DNA of 64,000 nt from Isoetes taiwanensis. Taxonomy: Eukaryota; Streptophyta; Lycopodiopsida; Isoetales; Isoetaceae. Position 1 is the first letter of the stretch, and the number at the start of each line of letters is the position of its first letter. Positions 37,085-48,776 of this stretch are shown here, one piece after another. Below the pieces are notes generated by a model, which was given only the letters and a program-made list of their open reading frames with translations, had not been told where the DNA came from and did not search any database. Position numbers and translations under genes: made by a program. The DNA lies in contig JAJEKV010000082.1 of NCBI GenBank assembly GCA_021234155.1, forward strand, positions 2,415,377-2,479,376, in the 5' to 3' direction.

Positions 37085-37349
37085 GTATGACAGGATGATA
37101 TGCAAATGCAGCTAAAACTAGGTTATTGGCTGATGAATTTGGAAGCAGACAAGTAAAACAAGTAGGGCGTTCAGAAGAACTCTCATACAACATATGTTCC
37201 ATGTCCATTCTTCGTGAGAATGATACTTTGCAGATGAAAAGAAGCTTTGTAAAAGATGTAGAGGCCCCAAAACTCAAAAAAAAAGGAACGCGGCGGCCCG
37301 CCGCGACAAACTCCTCGTATATAATGATAATCTTTTTGGGGTTTTAAGG

Positions 37350-37910
37350 TCACATTTCCTCTCCCGTTGTACTTTCATACTTTATATAGACAAAAGAAAT
37401 AGGTCAATAGGTTTAAAAAGCAATATGAAATTAGGTCTTTCTTAGCATCACATTCTACTTTCATAAACCTAACGACTAAGCTTGCTTCATCACTTTTATT
37501 TCATGTTGATAAGTTGAACTCCTGCCCTACCTTTCCAGTTTGAAATTTTACTTGTGCTTCGGAGTATAACCTTTCTTTCAACGTGCATTGTTTGTATTTA
37601 TTTGGAAGTGCTGCTATTTCTATCCTTTAAGTTGCAACTTGTACAAGATATTTTTAACATCTATCTCCAACCTTTTTAATATCTAATATACCCCTTTTTT
37701 CATAACATTGCCAACCTTTACAATATATCCAATATATGCCTTTCCATAACATTTCCAAGAAAATGAAGATAACAGTATAGCATTGCCGATGGCACAATGA
37801 ATTCATAAACATTAATACTCGAATAGAACCAACGTTTCATGCCTTAAGACTTTTAGACATATGTACAAATAAATGCAAAGAAACAAGACGTTTCTTTAAA
37901 TTTTACAACG
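37350..37910. other. Intergenic, no gene seen
   Basis: AT-rich spacer before the 3' end of the protease gene, which is on the opposite strand. Nothing else is visible. Confidence 0.5.
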
Positions 37911-37916
37911 AAGGAG

Positions 37917-38990
37917 CTAGCATTGAGCCGGAGCTATTCCAATGACTTTTCTATCTTCGTCGAAAGCCATGCGAAAACCTTGTTGCTGTAAGTTACCAAG
38001 GATGGAGATCTTGAGGGCACTACCTCTGAAGCCCAAGCAAGTCACACCCCCATACTTGATCATAACATTAGGTTGAGGAAGAACCATATCCACAGAATTA
38101 GCATAATGGAGAACAACACTAGGAAACCTTGTGGACTCTAAAGGGACATCATAACAAGTATCCATAACAGATTTGGGAGAAGATCTAGACAGATGAGAAG
38201 TTTGAGCTCTAAATTCATCCCTTAGAGCAGCATAAGCATCATTAGGAAGCAAAGTGATTGTGGTGCCAGAATCTATGATAAGACCTCCATCACCAGATGC
38301 ATCGATTTCAAAAAGGGACTCGAGGATGGGGAGAAGTTTACCACCAACACTAATGCCAACTAGTTTCCCATAGTAGTAAGTGCTAGAGATAGAGTTTTTG
38401 ACAAGGGGAGTGATAAAAGCACCTGGAGGCATTGATGGACCACCAAATATAAGAGGACTTGTGACACTAGCAGGACTCTCTCTTCTGACCAAGCAATATG
38501 AGAACTTCCTACCAACATAGGAAGAAATCTGACTGATGAATGACAAGGGACCACCACCCATGCCAAGAAGACCGGCGGCGCCAGCGAAGAGGCCAGTATT
38601 ACTATGGCCACAACCAAATGCCACCTTAGAGCTAAGAGCATAACCAAGCCAGAAGGTCTCAAGGGAGAACTCACCAAGGGATTTAGAGTTATCAAGGTAG
38701 GCAGCAGAGTAGGAGCAAGACGAGGCAAGGCAATCGGGGCGACGGAGCTGGAGGCAAAGATGGTGGTCACAAGGCAAGGTTTCATAAGAAGAAGAAGTGT
38801 GGGGGTCATAGAGCTGGTCAACTTGAGAGTAACAAACGTTACAGGCAGAACATTGGATCCATGAAATATCACTACCTGCATAGAGCATGAAAGGGTTAAA
38901 TGTTAGCTAGTTAGGTTAAATGTTAGCTAGTTAACTTTGAATGGTTGAATGTTAGCTAGTTAACTTTGAATGGTTGGTTGTTTGAGTGTC

Positions 38991-39082
<92 letters not shown>

Positions 39083-39468
39083 GTAAAAGATTGAATTCAT
39101 GAAATATCAATACCTGTGTCCAGAATCATGTAGAAACTGCGCGGCGGGGTGCCAATTCCGACTCTGACAAAATACTCTCCACTGCTGAGTGTCAGGCCTG
39201 ATGAAACTGGTGCCGTAGTCCATGGCAATTGTTTTTTGGAGCCCTCCAAAATTCCTGATTTGTTCCCGATGGCAGTCTGGATTTGGGTTTGGATCTGCCA
39301 AATTCTGGCATCATCGGCCTGAAGCATCTGAAGAAAGCGCTCCTCTTCTGAGGCTGATGAATTGTGAGAATTGGTGGAGGGTCTGTACACGATGCTGGCT
39401 TTGAAACACAGGGTGTGGTGGAAAAGGTGGCAGAAAAAAAGGACGGAAATTGTGAGGGCGGCCCTCAT
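37917..39468 (-). CDS. Nepenthesin-type aspartic protease, 2 exons
   Basis: Exon 1 is 39,468-39,114 and exon 2 is 38,875-37,917; they join in phase (DT-G-SD across the 238-bp intron) to 437 aa. The N-terminus MRAALTISVLFFCHLFHHTL is a likely signal peptide, so the enzyme is probably secreted or vacuolar. The first catalytic motif DTGSD is at 117-121 and the second, DSGTT, at 320-324. Between them lies the Cys-rich insert of plant nepenthesins (CSACNVC, then LPCDHHLC). Further family hallmarks are FGCGHSNTGLF and GLLGMGGGPLSF. Family A1 enzymes cleave proteins at acidic pH; the substrate is unknown. The intron holds a long (ATCT)n repeat. Both catalytic aspartates and the reading frame are intact, so the gene is probably functional. 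Confidence 0.95.
38886..38985. repeat. Short tandem repeat in protease intron
   Basis: GGTTAAATGTTAGCTAG and GAATGTTAGCTAGTTAACTT units recur three times next to the microsatellite. Confidence 0.7.
38991..39082. repeat. (ATCT)n microsatellite in protease intron
   Basis: About 92 bp of uninterrupted tetranucleotide repeat inside the single intron, about 30 bp from the splice donor on the minus strand. Confidence 0.98.
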
Positions 39469-39611
39469 GGTGGCGCTGCGGAGGTGTGGCTATGGCGGGC
39501 AGGGTGATTTAAGTATTCGGTGGTTTTTTTGTTTCTTTTTTTGTAGCCCATACATGTCACCGCTTTGCCCCTTCATGTGTCCTCCCCCACTCCAGTCTTC
39601 GTCTTCAGGGT

Positions 39612-39630
39612 TACCCTAAACCCTAAACCC
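39612..39630 (-). promoter_or_regulatory. Telo-box-like motif upstream of the protease
   Basis: ACCCTAAACCCTAAACCCT on +, about 145-160 bp upstream of the protease start (the gene is on -). Plant promoters often carry AAACCCTA telo-boxes, and three partial units here fit that or a short interstitial telomere repeat. Its role is inferred. Confidence 0.5.
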
Positions 39631-39639
39631 TCATCCTCA

Positions 39640-40590
39640 CACCCAGAAGCTTAGCCATCTGTTCTGTACACCTGTTCCCGCCTTGAAAAGAAACCCCCTC
39701 CTTCTTCTCCCTATTGACAAGGGTCGCGCTCAATTTGGAATCCAAACACTAATATAAAAAAGAGATTGGATCCTTTACCATGTTTATCGCATAGTTTTTA
39801 GCGGTCGGATTACAACAAGTTCCACACTAGGCCTAATCATGTTTCTACAACCTCGTACTTATTTTTGGGTTCCTCAAAGTGCAAACCCTTGGGGAGGTGG
39901 CTTGTTAGAGTATGTTGTTTGACGTTGCTAGCCATGGCTTAGAAATCTTGGCCAGCATGCGTAATAGAGATCTTGGACAGCATGCGCATGGTGAATTCTC
40001 TATAACAATGATACAAGCAAATGCCCTTGGTAAATCAAAGTTAGATTGAAACAGACCCTTATGGAACGTTTACTAGAATATATGATAGACATGGAGGTCT
40101 TGAACAACTCGATATGTTGATAGATTCTTCTTAAGCACCTTCAAAGTAGATAGTTCCTTCACTTGGATTCAGAAGGGATGAATGAAAATAGATCCTTTTA
40201 AGCAAAGATGCAAATTTAAATCCCCAAAAAATATATTCCCCAAAATTTGAAAACCCCAAGATCTAAGATAATCAATTCCTTTATATCCCTAATTGCATGA
40301 AGGACAAGGAAACCCCCCATGCAAAACCCAAGCTATATGCGTAACAACGCGCAAAAATAACGACAACCACGAAAAAATGATGATGACCAAGTTGCAGTGA
40401 AGGACTATGATAAAAGAAAAGCCAAACATGCCAGACCAAAAATTTCCACCAAGAAAATCCCATTATCAAAAATCGAATTGTCTATATAACCCCATCGTAT
40501 AGTCAAAAAACAAATCTCCTTCCTTCTAATATATACAAAACCACAAAACCCGAAAGTATGGTCAAATACTCGCTTTGTGAAAAAAAGTAT
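39640..40590. other. No recognised gene
   Basis: AT-rich spacer with no domain-bearing frame. A short duplication occurs at about 40,557-40,612 (TATGGTCAAATAC-CGCTTTGTGAAAA). Confidence 0.4.
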
Positions 40591-40659
40591 GGTCAAATAC
40601 ACGCTTTGTGAAAATATATATATGCCCAACATAAAAAAACAAGGTGCTGCGCACGGAGG

Positions 40660-40776
40660 GTTGCCCTCCATGGCCGGAGGGTGAAGTTGCTTGGGAGCCA
40701 CATCTCCAACGTCGTCCAATCTTCGTAGCACTTTCTCAGCAACCTCCTCCGGCAGCATGCTGAAGGTTGCTTCCAT
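40660..40776 (-). pseudogene. Possible F-box-start fragment
   Basis: On - the frame opens with MEATFSMLPEEVAEKVLRRL, whose LPEEVAEKVLRRL resembles the beginning of an F-box. It breaks up after about 40 codons, with no downstream LRR or Kelch repeats. It may be a captured gene fragment next to the inverted-repeat element that begins at 40,982. The match is short and could be chance. Confidence 0.25.
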
Positions 40777-40981
40777 TTTGCAGCATCGTCGAGCTCATCA
40801 GTCCAAAACAAAGCAAATCATGAAAGGCAGAGTAAATAACTGCCATGCTCTAGGAAGCCGGAGGAAAATGCTTGGAAGAAGAAGAAGAGTCGAGCTGCGC
40901 CATAGCCACGCCGCTTGAAGGAATGAAATTTTGGATGACCGAGAGTTCTGTCGGCGGCCGGTTTGGAGCGATCCACCAAAG

Positions 40982-42184
40982 ATATGCTAGGCATATGTCG
41001 GCATATACCTGGATATGCCCACAAACCCACATAAACGAGGGTTTGCCCCCCTAGGGGCAACCCAAAAACAACAAAATATCACTCTCGACAAACAATCAAC
41101 ATCCATATGGTATTTTTACTTCTGCTGAAGTCTATTTGACAATGATGTTGAAATCAACAGTGTGTAATATCATCAAACCCTTAAACAACATATAAACTCC
41201 AATGGATTTTGAACATGATGTATGTATGAGATAACATCTAGAAAAGAAAACGTGCACTGTTTATGGAAGTCCAAATAAAACTAAAATATGTCAAATATAA
41301 TATAAAATGCTCCTATAATTGCAAAGGCTAGGAAAGAAAGGATGCAAGACAGTCAGCACAAACTCAAGATGCTCAAAAAAGTAGATGCGTGCCCTAAAAA
41401 TTGCTTGCTTTGCCTTTTTCTTTTGTTTTGTCTACATGCATAAAGTGACAACTATAGCTTTTGTATTGTTAGATTCGTTTGACAGTTTTGATGATTCCAC
41501 GGCTAGCATAATAGAATATTCACCTGTGGAACAAATTTGATTGGAATCTCTTCAAAGCCATGGCCTTGCAAAATCAATGGCTGAAGACGATTCAGAAATC
41601 CATGCATAATCAAAGTTGCCTTACCTCATAATGACTTAACAATGCAGTCTCCATATCCACGGGAGTCATAGGCTGAAGCATGGGTATATGCATGCAAGAA
41701 AGGAAGGAATGGAGAAACCAAAACCTCGTCCCGTTGTCTTTTTGTGGCAAAACCAGTGCAAACAAAGTAATGACGTAATTAAATACTTAATCATTACAAT
41801 TGCAGATTATTATAATAAATAGCGTATTCCAAAGTTTTGATAACCCCACAACCACAATGGTGTGCAGCTAGATTGTAAGGCAGAGGCAAAAGTTGTTCAA
41901 AGGAAATTACAGTGTCCAAAAGTTGCTCCGCATCTAGTAATTGAGAACAATTTCTGGAATAGAAAATACAACGGGTTAGGAGCAGAAAACCTAACTGAGA
42001 TATTGGAAGTTCAAAGTTGCAAATTGTTTTTCATATGCAGGTTGCTATAAACAGATATTCGGCAAATAAAGTTTCCTTAGACTCAATTGATTTGCAAGTA
42101 AATGAGTTGCTCTAGGGGGGCAAACCCTCGTTTATGTGGGTATGTGGGCATATCCAGGTATATGCCGGCATATGCCTAGCATAT
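40982..42184. mobile_element. 1.2-kb element with 73-bp terminal inverted repeats
   Basis: The left end 40,982-41,054 (ATATGCTAGGCATATG..., then TAAACGAGGGTTTGCCCC) is the reverse complement of 42,112-42,184, with about three mismatches. The 1,057-bp interior is AT-rich and has no transposase; one frame (41,862-42,050) is open for 62 codons without a known domain. This is the layout of a non-autonomous DNA transposon or large MITE. Target-site copies were not identified, so the exact outer ends are uncertain. Confidence 0.7.
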
Positions 42185-42644
42185 ACTGGTGACGGCTAAA
42201 AACTGGCTGGTGCCTGTAAGTGCTAGGTCATCCAGCCCATTCCTTCGCAGGCGTTCGAAGTGCGACCATTTTTCCTCTACGGAGCATTGAAGATGGAAGT
42301 CCTCTCCGTTTTCCCTTGCCACTGGATGCTGCGGCCTGTTCACTCCTGCTCATCTGCCTTTCCTTCCGCTACACATTTCAATGCATGTGCTCCTTGCTTC
42401 AGGTCCCGTTCATGCTCAAAAAATTCCAGGATGTTCAGCAGAGCAAATGTTGATTTGCACAAACGAGATCTTGATCGGGGTAAATAGATCAACGAACAGT
42501 TTGCAGAAGCACTCAAGTTTTTGGTAAGATTTGATTTTCAATATTCCTATCCATCTTAAATGCACGAAAAAAAGCAGGGTTTTTCTATCAGCTTTCAGGC
42601 CATTCTCTTTCAATTCTCTTTCAAGCTATCTAGGTAATATTTGG

Positions 42645-42737
42645 CTACGAATCTCGGTGGCTTCACCGCAACACAGTCTTATGATAGGATTTTCAGATTA
42701 TATTTTCCTGCACCACTATTATGGCGAAGGATAGGCC
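42645..42737. repeat. 93-bp direct repeat, first copy
   Basis: Repeated at 43,046-43,138 with about seven differences (shared core GGCTTCACCGCAACACA, then TCTTATGATAGGATTTT). Both copies lie in or before the introns of the unidentified gene at 43,271-44,195. Confidence 0.85.
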
Positions 42738-43045
42738 GGAGTAATTACACATGGGTATACAACGGTAAGCATTACCTTTGGGTAGCCTTGGACACAGTGG
42801 TATTAGGCTGGCATTTAGGGATCATAATGTTGTGAAATGCTGAAACAACAGGCTTTTTATGCTGTCGTTATTTGTGATCTTTATTAATAGTATTTTGTAG
42901 GTCCAGTGGACAAAACCAGATAACTTGAAAACCAGATATCCAGGTAATTGTCTTTTTTCTTATGCTGTTTATGAAATAGGCATAATGCTTCTGCTTGCAT
43001 TCTTATAGGTTTTGCATCTTTAGAAGCCCGAACCATATACTTGAA

Positions 43046-43138
43046 CTACAAATCTCCGTGGCTTCACCGCAACACAATCTTATGATAGGATTTTTAGATT
43101 ATATTTTCATGCACAACGATTATGGCGAAGGATAGGCC
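43046..43138. repeat. 93-bp direct repeat, second copy
   Basis: Second copy of 42,645-42,737, 401 bp downstream. Confidence 0.85.
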
Positions 43139-43270
43139 TGATTTAAAACCAGTGGTAGTACGACAAATTAACTTGACCTTTTGCTAATCTGATGCGAGGA
43201 CTGCTATGAAATGATTTTCTGATCACTGATTTCTCTTTTCAAAAGTACAAAACTGAGAAAAATTTATTAG

Positions 43271-44195
43271 GCCATCCAAGCGTATTGGAGCTGGTACTTC
43301 TGATAAAACAACTAATACTCATCCGAGGCACAAAAATTTGAAACATGCGTATAAAGATGGACAACCTGAAGCAGCCATAAATGGCTCTTCTAAATATGGT
43401 AAACAGGTGGCTCCAGGCATGAATAATGCATATTCTGAGCTCAAGCTTCTTCAATTACAATATCTGGTCTGTTCTAAGGTTGTGTAGGAATCTCAATACG
43501 ATTTAGTTAGGGTAATGTCGTCCCTGAATTTATTCTACAGACAAGAAGAACATTTTCTGAATCTTTTGTAAATCACAGCAGATAGAAGGGATCGTTGAAC
43601 AGAAGATGTTTGATAAAACACTGCAGAAGCTTACACTGGATTTGTGTTCCAGTAGTGCAGATGGTGAGAATGACAGATTTTTGAAAGACCACTGTCCCTC
43701 CCTTGGCTGTGATCCTTTGTCTTTCTACAGATGTTGGGTTTGATTTATTGGCGTTGGTGCCAACATAAGCAATCTAAAACAAGTATGCTTTTGAAAACAT
43801 TGAATAGAGTTCTCTACATGAATAATGCATTTGCCCACCTTTCGAATGGACGTTATTTCTAAATCTTTGTAAAGCATTTGACTTGCATAGGAATATTGTT
43901 TCAACCGGTATATTAAGCATGCTAAGAGCGAGAATCTGCGTGCCTTAATTGGACAACATAATGCAACTGAATAATGTCTTCATAAAAGCGAGCCACATTG
44001 TTTATTTAGGTTTAAAATGGTGCGAAGATTTTTATGTTGTTTATCCGTGCTTAAAATCGTGGGCAAGCTTTTAGCATATAGTATGCTTAAGTTTAATTGC
44101 TTTTGTTTCTTGCGGTAGAGTCGTTAAACACCTTGCGCGGATCTAGATCATTCATTATGGTGGCAATGAGGATTCAAGCAGATACCTTCTCTCAG
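43271..44195 (+). CDS. Three phase-consistent exons of an unidentified gene
   Basis: Exons 43,271-43,478, 43,579-43,663 and 44,119-44,195 have AG/GT borders and matching phases. The spliced reading has a basic N-terminal part (RPSKRIGAGTSDK, then NTHPRHKNLKHAYKDG), then a helical part (ELKLLQLQYLVCSKQIEGIV, EQKMFDKTLQKLTLDLCSSS), then ESLNTLRGSRSFIMVAMRIQ. Possible upstream pieces are 42,901-42,943 (VQWTKPDNLKTRYP) and the stretch near 42,240-42,530. Start and end are not defined. The basic tail followed by a helical domain recalls microtubule-binding augmin-type subunits (HAUS8-like), but this is only a guess. Confidence 0.5.
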
Positions 44196-44199
44196 GTAC

Positions 44200-45500
44200 C
44201 TTTGGCTTTACACAAAATATTAGAATTGTTGAAGTTTTCAAACATTGTATGCATAGACAAACGTAGGGAAGTTATCATAGTTTCAATCTTATGCTCTATT
44301 TAAGTGTTCAAATTACCAACGACTTTAATAACGATGAGAGAGCATCGGTTGTTAGGTTTGAACATAAAGGATAACAAACAATTTTGACTGTTTTATTCTA
44401 TAGGTTATGCCATGTTCATCCTTTGCAAGTCGACTTTTACTTGGAAACATAATGCAGTTACAGCATGTTAATAAACAGCTTTGTAAGAGGTTCAGTCAAA
44501 AGGTAGAGATTTATGGTGGAAGTTTACACAAAACGCAGACTCAGTCCAACTATGATTAAGGAAAGAACCTCTACCAAAGTCATTTTGTTTTCTGCAGCCA
44601 GCTTACAGATTGTGCGCGTGTACAGACCTTCAACCAAAAAAACCTGAAAACAAAAATGAATGATTATAAGCTAAACAAAAAAACGAAGCACTACTCAAGT
44701 GAAAATGTGAATTATTTTATGTCTAACAGGTCACCAAATCCAAATACCAGTAGAAATCCCGATAACCAAGGAGCACAATATATGTTAGACATCGAGTCAA
44801 AAATCCGATGCAAATCTCCAGGAACAATAATCCAGAATAAAAGTGTTAGCTAGGGAAAATATATATGACAATAGATGGTGCGTTAGATAGGAAAAACAAG
44901 GTGCCCATGCACTATGGATTGCCCCTATGCTATGGTTACTGTGTTTGGTTAATGCACATGTTTAGAATAGTATTATAGTTGGTCACGTGTGATGTTTTTA
45001 TATTCTCATGTTGGTGTAGGTCAGTGTTGTTTCTAGTCTAGGCTATTAGTATGATTTTACTTAGCGTGGTTGGAACAAGAAGAGCAAGTTATATGAACAA
45101 GTGATCCAAAAGAATAAATCCTTTTGTATGAAAATATTCGAGAAGAAACTAGCATTTGTCATGTTATATAAAGGCGTAGAATTTTGGATTTAACATCCTG
45201 AATACCTATGGAGACTTCTCACTGTGGATATAGCCCTCTGTTCAAGCTTCTATTTTTTGTCCATTCATGTTGAATCAAATCCAAACCAACCTTTTCTTTT
45301 CTAGGGGTCTTTGAACAACAAGCACACAGAGACAATGAAGCAGCTAGGAATAAATACATCATATTTCAAATTAGAAAATAAAAACAAAAAGGTCAACATG
45401 CAAGCAACTTCAACAACAAAATCGAAACATGAATGAAAGTAAGAAACAACTGTATTGTCGAAGGGCTCGCATAAAAACAGACAAAAGCTCCCTCTAGGCT
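44200..45500. other. No recognised gene
   Basis: May contain later exons of the preceding gene (an AG acceptor near 44,598), but no coding stretch is convincing. From 44,870 to 45,300 it is AT-rich spacer. Confidence 0.35.
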
Positions 45501-45506
45501 TTTCAT

Positions 45507-47420
45507 TCATCTCAGGATCGAAAAGAGGTTGTTTTGATCAAACATGCTAAATCTCTCGTAGTCAGACGACTTAGCATCTACAATCCGCATGTCCGCTAAT
45601 GACCTCTCTTCCCAGGCTGTCCTTACTAAGTGCATGAAGCCCTCTAGAAGGTCTTTGTTCTTCTTTTTGCTCTGTAACAAGAAAAAACTACTGCAACAGT
45701 GTAAAACATAGAAGCTAGAGAATGAACACAAGAAGACAACAAACCCAGCCCTCAAAATTTGGAGCATATTGAACAATCCGTTCAACAAAAGTTGCAACAG
45801 GGTAAAGTTCTTTACATCTGTCCCAGATGTCCACGTCTAATTGTTCCACCAAACATGTTTGACATGTTATGACGTTCTTTTGGCTGAATTATAACTAAGA
45901 AAACAATAAGAAAACAACAAAAAAGTAAGGCAAAAAATACAAAACTAGGAATACACATTTGCGACATATGGACATCAAATGTGTATTTTCTATAATACAC
46001 TTTTGCCTCTCTAAAGCGAAAGTGTATTCCGGAATACACTTTCGCATGTGTATTTTGGAATGCACTTTTGTTTATCTCTAAATAGAGAGTGTATTCCGGA
46101 ATACACTTTTGCTTTCTTAAATACCACGTGTTGAAGTTAAGGTCCAACTTACTTGTGCAACTCCTTGGACATTTCTTCCAACGTGAGTCCTTGTCTACAA
46201 CTTTTTGGAGCGGCCTTTCTAGCAACTCCATGTCTGTAAAGCCTTGCATTTCTCTACAGACGGTTATAGTCATCTCATTTTTTGGTACGTCGGGGCCCTT
46301 CTTCTTGTCTGAAGCCTTCTGCTCGCTTTTCAACTCCCCCCGCTAAAATTTCATTTTGAAGTTCCCATATCTGCACTTGCAAACGAAAGATTGTTGGTGT
46401 GAGACAGGGCAAATTAAACAAACAAACTTATTCCAGAATACTAGACATCCTTACCCAACTGTCTCTAAAAACAAGTTGAAACCAGTTGTCATGGCTATCA
46501 GTGACTGTCTTTTATTAGCCTCGTCATATTTAAGGCATCATTCGATAGCACACGCCTCCTTCAACTCCAAAGTGTTGGTAGGTTCCTTAAAGTCATCACC
46601 ATATTTTTCTTTGAAGATTATATACTCTTTGTGCATAAATCTTATCTTGTCGACGAAGCTCATTTTAAGTTTGTACTCGTTGTCAGCATTGTGCATGTTG
46701 GCAACGATTTTTGCTTCTTCGTCTATCAAGCCATAGTAAACAGCACAAAGGACCGAGAGGTATCTCGGGTTATTCTTTTCCTTGCACTGCTGCCTCCTTG
46801 CCTTGAAGTTGTGATTACCTCCCAGAATATAATACATATAAGTGTCTGCATTTTCTCTGTCATACTCCTTGGATCTATGCACTACGTTCTGTTCCACAGG
46901 AACGACTATTGAAGCTATATGAGCATTGGGGTTGCTCCTTATCCTGTCCTTCAGATCCCTTAAACAGTCAGCATAAATTTTTTGAACCTGAAGTGGATTT
47001 CTACCAGCTTCATTCTTTGGTGGCAACCTCATTGATATTACTGGCAAGTAAATGACACCTCGTACATACTTGTGTAAGTTTATTTCTTCCATCCTCTCCG
47101 AGGTCGTATCCACCTTCTTCTCTTCAATAGCCACCCCTGGTGCCTTTCGTTTTCCTTTTTTCCTTTTGGAGCTTTCTTCTGGAATATTTTCCACTGCAAT
47201 TTGCAGCACCTTGCATTTCTTTAGTTCTTTAGTTGCAATGGTACTTTGTGGCCTGCTCTTCTGTTGCTGCTTTTCTGACTCACTAAAACTTTGGTCTTGT
47301 TCTTCTTGACTAGAACCAGCAACAGATTATTTCTTCTTCTATTATTTCTTGCTCGGATTCACTAAGTACATTGGACCCTTTTTATGATGTCACCAAGCCT
47401 TTCTTTGTTTAAGTAATGTG
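45507..47420 (-). pseudogene. ParB/Srx-like mobile-element gene, copy A
   Basis: Multi-exon gene on -. The main exon is about 47,326-46,455, followed by probable exons 46,370-46,153, 45,836-45,745 and 45,671-45,507. The N-terminus is acidic (SESEQEIIEEE), then Lys-rich (KRKKGKRKAPGVAI). The core reads MEEINLHKYVRGVIYLPVIS, then SNPNAHIASIVVPVEQNVV, and YILGGNHNFKARRQQC (about 46,831-46,784). The GGNH motif with the following YYGLIDEEAKIVANMHN resembles the ParB/sulfiredoxin nucleotide-binding fold (GxHR motif), a family that includes DNA-binding nucleases. Later exons read WDRCKELYPVATFVERIVQY and SKKKNKDLLEGFMHLVRTAW. One stop (TGA near 46,536) and frameshifts in exon 2 make it dead or misread. 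A related copy lies at 1.7-3.0 kb, so the gene is a repeat. The ParB link is inference. Confidence 0.6.
46022..46106. repeat. Palindrome cluster in ParB-like gene intron
   Basis: Two perfect 18-bp palindromes GTGTATTCCGGAATACAC (46,022-46,039 and 46,089-46,106), with a degenerate copy between them (GTGTATTTTGGAATGCAC). Each is followed by CTTTTGC- or CTTTCGC-like sequence. Confidence 0.9.
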
Positions 47421-47744
47421 CCATTTTACTTGTAGAAAGTGTCTAGGTTCACCCTAACCAGTTTAAAAAATGCCACATCGACAACTATAAATCCCTGGAA
47501 TGTTTCAAAGGGCAGTCGTCTTTGTTATCCAGACTGGCTGGCAACCTTAGAAACTTCTTTGGTGGTCCTCATACACTTAAACTTGCTGTCATCATACCTT
47601 TTTTGTCTAGGACTATTGCAGACGTGCAAGAAAGTAAAGATGTTGTACTTTCCAGCCGTGCCACTTGTTATGAACCATTGTGTTTGGAAGTTTTCATAAA
47701 TTGCTGGCTCAGAAACACATTGTTTACTTTCAAAAACAGCTAAA

Positions 47745-47930
47745 GTATATTTGGGAATATACGTTTGCTACACCAGGAAAGCAAAAGTGTATTCTAGAAT
47801 ATACTTTAGCTGTTGAGAAAAACAAAAGTGTATTCCGGAATACACCTTGGCTTTCGAGAAAAACAAAGGTGTATTCCGGAATACACTTTAGCTAGTCCTA
47901 GAAAGAAATATTGTATTCCGAAATAGGCTT
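47745..47930. repeat. Palindrome cluster upstream of ParB-like gene
   Basis: Perfect copies of GTGTATTCCGGAATACAC at 47,828-47,845 and 47,869-47,886, with degenerate copies near 47,747, 47,787 and 47,910. Spacing is about 40 bp, with GAGAAAAACAAA linkers. It lies 5' of the ParB-like gene and between it and the divergent DUF7869-like gene. Confidence 0.9.
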
Positions 47931-48412
47931 CGACTTTTTACAAATTATAAAATGGACATACAATGTACTTTTTGCACTCATCTCTCCATGATATCTCTAT
48001 GCAAAACGGAATATAGTCTCTGCAATTAATTTCAAAGGCGCTGGTGCTGGCACCTAGAGCTGTGAGATCGGAATATACAGAAGTGAGTGCGCAAAAATGT
48101 CTTTTTAAAGGTCGCCCCTGAACCCTTCTCTTCTTCTATGTAAAATGGAACATGTTTGGCCTTACTGTCCCGCGCTAGTGTATTTTGAAATAACTTTTAG
48201 TTTTCTTTTTCCTTGATTTTTAATGGGCCTTCTTCTTTATCTTGTATTTTAGAATAACAATCATTCTGCAGTTGAGAATGTTGCTCATGTCTCCCTACTA
48301 TTTTGCAGTTGTTGAAGATGGTTAATTGCTTTGTGAACAAACTTCCACCACCTTGTGTTGTCTCCAATTCCTTTAGTTCGGAAGAAACACTTGGCCTGAA
48401 CATGTTCTCCTG

Positions 48413-48776
48413 ATGCCATGCTTCTCTGACTCCTATCTCGACAAGATCCTTGTTGCTTCTCGAAGACCAGCAACTAGTAGACTGCCACTACCTTTCCAAT
48501 TGTCACCAAATCCAGTAAGAAGTAGATTGCCCCCTACCTACACTGCATCACCACCTGTATGTAGCAGGCTTCCACCACCTTTTGTTTCAACCCCTGAAAC
48601 TACACAGGCACCACCTCAACTGGTGACTCGGAATAGGCTACCCTACCATTTTTAGTTTCTCCTACTTCAAATAGAAATACAGGGACTGCAGCACGGTCAG
48701 AAGACTGCGAGATTCTTCATAACTTCTCTCACCGTGACTTCACTGAGATTCCTACCTGGCTTATCATGTAAGACCA
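48413..48776 (+). pseudogene. Pro/Ser-rich leader exon(s), possibly of the DUF7869-like gene
   Basis: On + a frame reads a repeated SRLPxPF/Y motif (SRLPLPFQLSPNP, SRLPPTYTASPP, SRLPPPFVSTPE). After a frameshift it is followed by SEDCEILHNFSHRDFTEIPT, ending near a GTAAGACC donor at about 48,768. It is in the same orientation as the DUF7869-like gene and upstream of it. Membership of that gene is inferred from position. Confidence 0.35.

Noticed and set aside
38604-38864. 86-codon plus-strand ORF
   Set aside because: Antisense shadow of protease exon 2.
39612-39630. True telomere or interstitial telomere block
   Set aside because: Only about two and a half units are present; a promoter telo-box is the simpler reading.
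46022-47930. Repeated palindromes as a CRISPR array
   Set aside because: Spacing is irregular, the units are few and split between two places, and the setting is a plant nuclear gene.
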